A stretch of 42,310 nt of DNA, taken from assembly GCA_944387425.1 (NCBI GenBank), contig CALXEV010000013.1, forward strand, positions 1-42,310, given 5' to 3'. Source of the DNA: an uncultured Clostridia bacterium. Its GTDB lineage: Bacteria; Bacillota; Clostridia; TANB77; CAG-508. Of this stretch, positions 41,784-42,310 are shown one piece after another. The first letter of the stretch is position 1; the number at the start of each line of letters is the position of its first letter. Position numbers and translations under genes: made by a program. The notes under the pieces were generated by a model. It was not told the origin of the DNA. It ran no database searches and worked only from the letters and a program-made list of their open reading frames with translations.

Positions 41784-42263
41784 TCAATTTTTTTCGATAA
41801 AATCTTCAATTATTTTTATAATATTACCAGTATTTTTTTCATACTTTTTCGGAGTGAATTCTTTTATTCTTGTTAATGCATCTCCTAATTCACTTACATC
41901 CTGTATTCCTATTATATAGCTCTCTCTATTAAATGCCTCAACTATTTCCGTTTGATGATCATTTACATGTTCTTTGTATTTTTTTAAACGTGGTACTGCT
42001 ATTACCTTTTTTCCTTTTGTTATAGCTGTTATTATTGAACCAACACCGCCATGTGTTATTATTATATTAGCTTGATTAATTAGTTTTTTCATTTCATCTA
42101 ATGGTACTTCATCAAAAAGTTTAATTTTATTACTCTCAAATTTTGTATATCCTTTTTGAGCTATAACTTCTTCTTTTATTGTACCATTTTCTATGTTTTT
42201 TTCTACTTCTTCCAACAATCTGTGAAAGCTATTGTTTTGTGTTCCCAATAGTACCAGTATCAT
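41784..42263 (-). CDS. PssE/ALG13-like glycosyltransferase subunit
   Basis: 159 residues; ATG with GGAGGGG at 10 nt. It is the GT28 C-terminal domain alone: MILVLLGTQNNSFHRLLEEV, then PLDEMKKLINQANIIITHGG with the UDP-sugar binding loop THGGVGSI, then KKVIAVPRLKKYKEHVNDHQ. This is the catalytic half of two-part enzymes (PssE, EpsF-type, or eukaryotic ALG13) whose membrane half (PssD/ALG14) is normally encoded next to it; that would lie upstream beyond the window end. The pair transfers a sugar to a lipid-linked precursor for exopolysaccharide or capsule. Length fits a complete subunit. Confidence 0.85.
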   Translation of the reverse strand: MILVLLGTQNNSFHRLLEEVEKNIENGTIKEEVIAQKGYTKFESNKIKLFDEVPLDEMKKLINQANIIITHGGVGSIITAITKGKKVIAVPRLKKYKEHVNDHQTEIVEAFNRESYIIGIQDVSELGDALTRIKEFTPKKYEKNTGNIIKIIEDFIEKN

Positions 42264-42310
42264 TAATAAGTTGCCCCTCCATATCTAGCTTTAGGATATT
42301 ATTTCAGTAA

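Noticed and set aside
1..42310. DGR reverse transcriptase or template repeat within the window
   Set aside because: No reading frame with RT motifs and no second copy of the GC-rich segment was found on either strand by eye.

Overview
The window is strongly AT-rich. Its gene set is that of a low-GC Gram-positive bacterium of the Clostridia (Bacillota): Spo0A-type DNA-binding domain, YcxB-like protein, RNase Y, LexA, FtsEX with M23 hydrolases and CtpA, thioester/Cna-B surface protein, clostridial hydrophobic-W repeats, and AAGGAGG-type ribosome binding sites with several TTG/GTG starts. An uncultured gut-type lineage is plausible, but genus cannot be fixed from sequence alone.

Layout. 1-2000: end of an ORF6N/PLD-like protein, a decayed gene and a YcxB-like membrane protein. 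2270-2998: a Spo0A-like regulator with a degenerate receiver. 3194-9337: a large Rhs/YD-repeat protein whose 5' end is missing, with a variable C-terminal toxin-like tail and a small candidate immunity gene. 9411-14102: class B penicillin-binding protein, CCA-adding enzyme and SOS polymerase dinB, separated by short repeated GC-rich palindromes that abut the Shine-Dalgarno sequences. 14262-21754: Na+/Ca2+ exchanger, RNase Y, a membrane protein, a small alarmone synthetase, deoD, a thioester/Cna-B surface protein and an unknown acidic protein. 21821-28555: argS, cysS, a class A PBP and an unknown protein. 28668-31672: GH18 protein, lexA, greA. 31784-37729: ftsE-ftsX, two M23 murein hydrolases, ctpA and pgsA, a cell-division and wall-remodelling cluster behind one clear promoter. 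37955-41461: two prepilin-like surface proteins. 41784-42263: a PssE/ALG13-like glycosyltransferase subunit.

Most exciting signal. The pilin-like gene at 37955-39277 carries, at its C-terminus, a sharply bounded GC-rich segment of about 150 bp (about 38030-38185) in an otherwise AT-rich gene. It encodes the part between YWLASR and VRPLVSL. A GC-rich stem-loop without a U-tract lies about 20 nt after the stop codon. This is the architecture of the variable region of a diversity-generating retroelement (DGR), here on a type IV pilin-like scaffold. No reverse transcriptase or template repeat was found in the window, so the retroelement would have to act from elsewhere in the genome.

Regulation is unusually readable. 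Ten promoters with 17-bp spacers were found, one with a LexA operator placed exactly between the -35 and -10 boxes (dinB). Two promoters have their -35 box inside the terminator stem of the upstream gene (lexA in the greA terminator, GH18 in the lexA terminator). No rRNA, tRNA, CRISPR array or transposase gene was seen.
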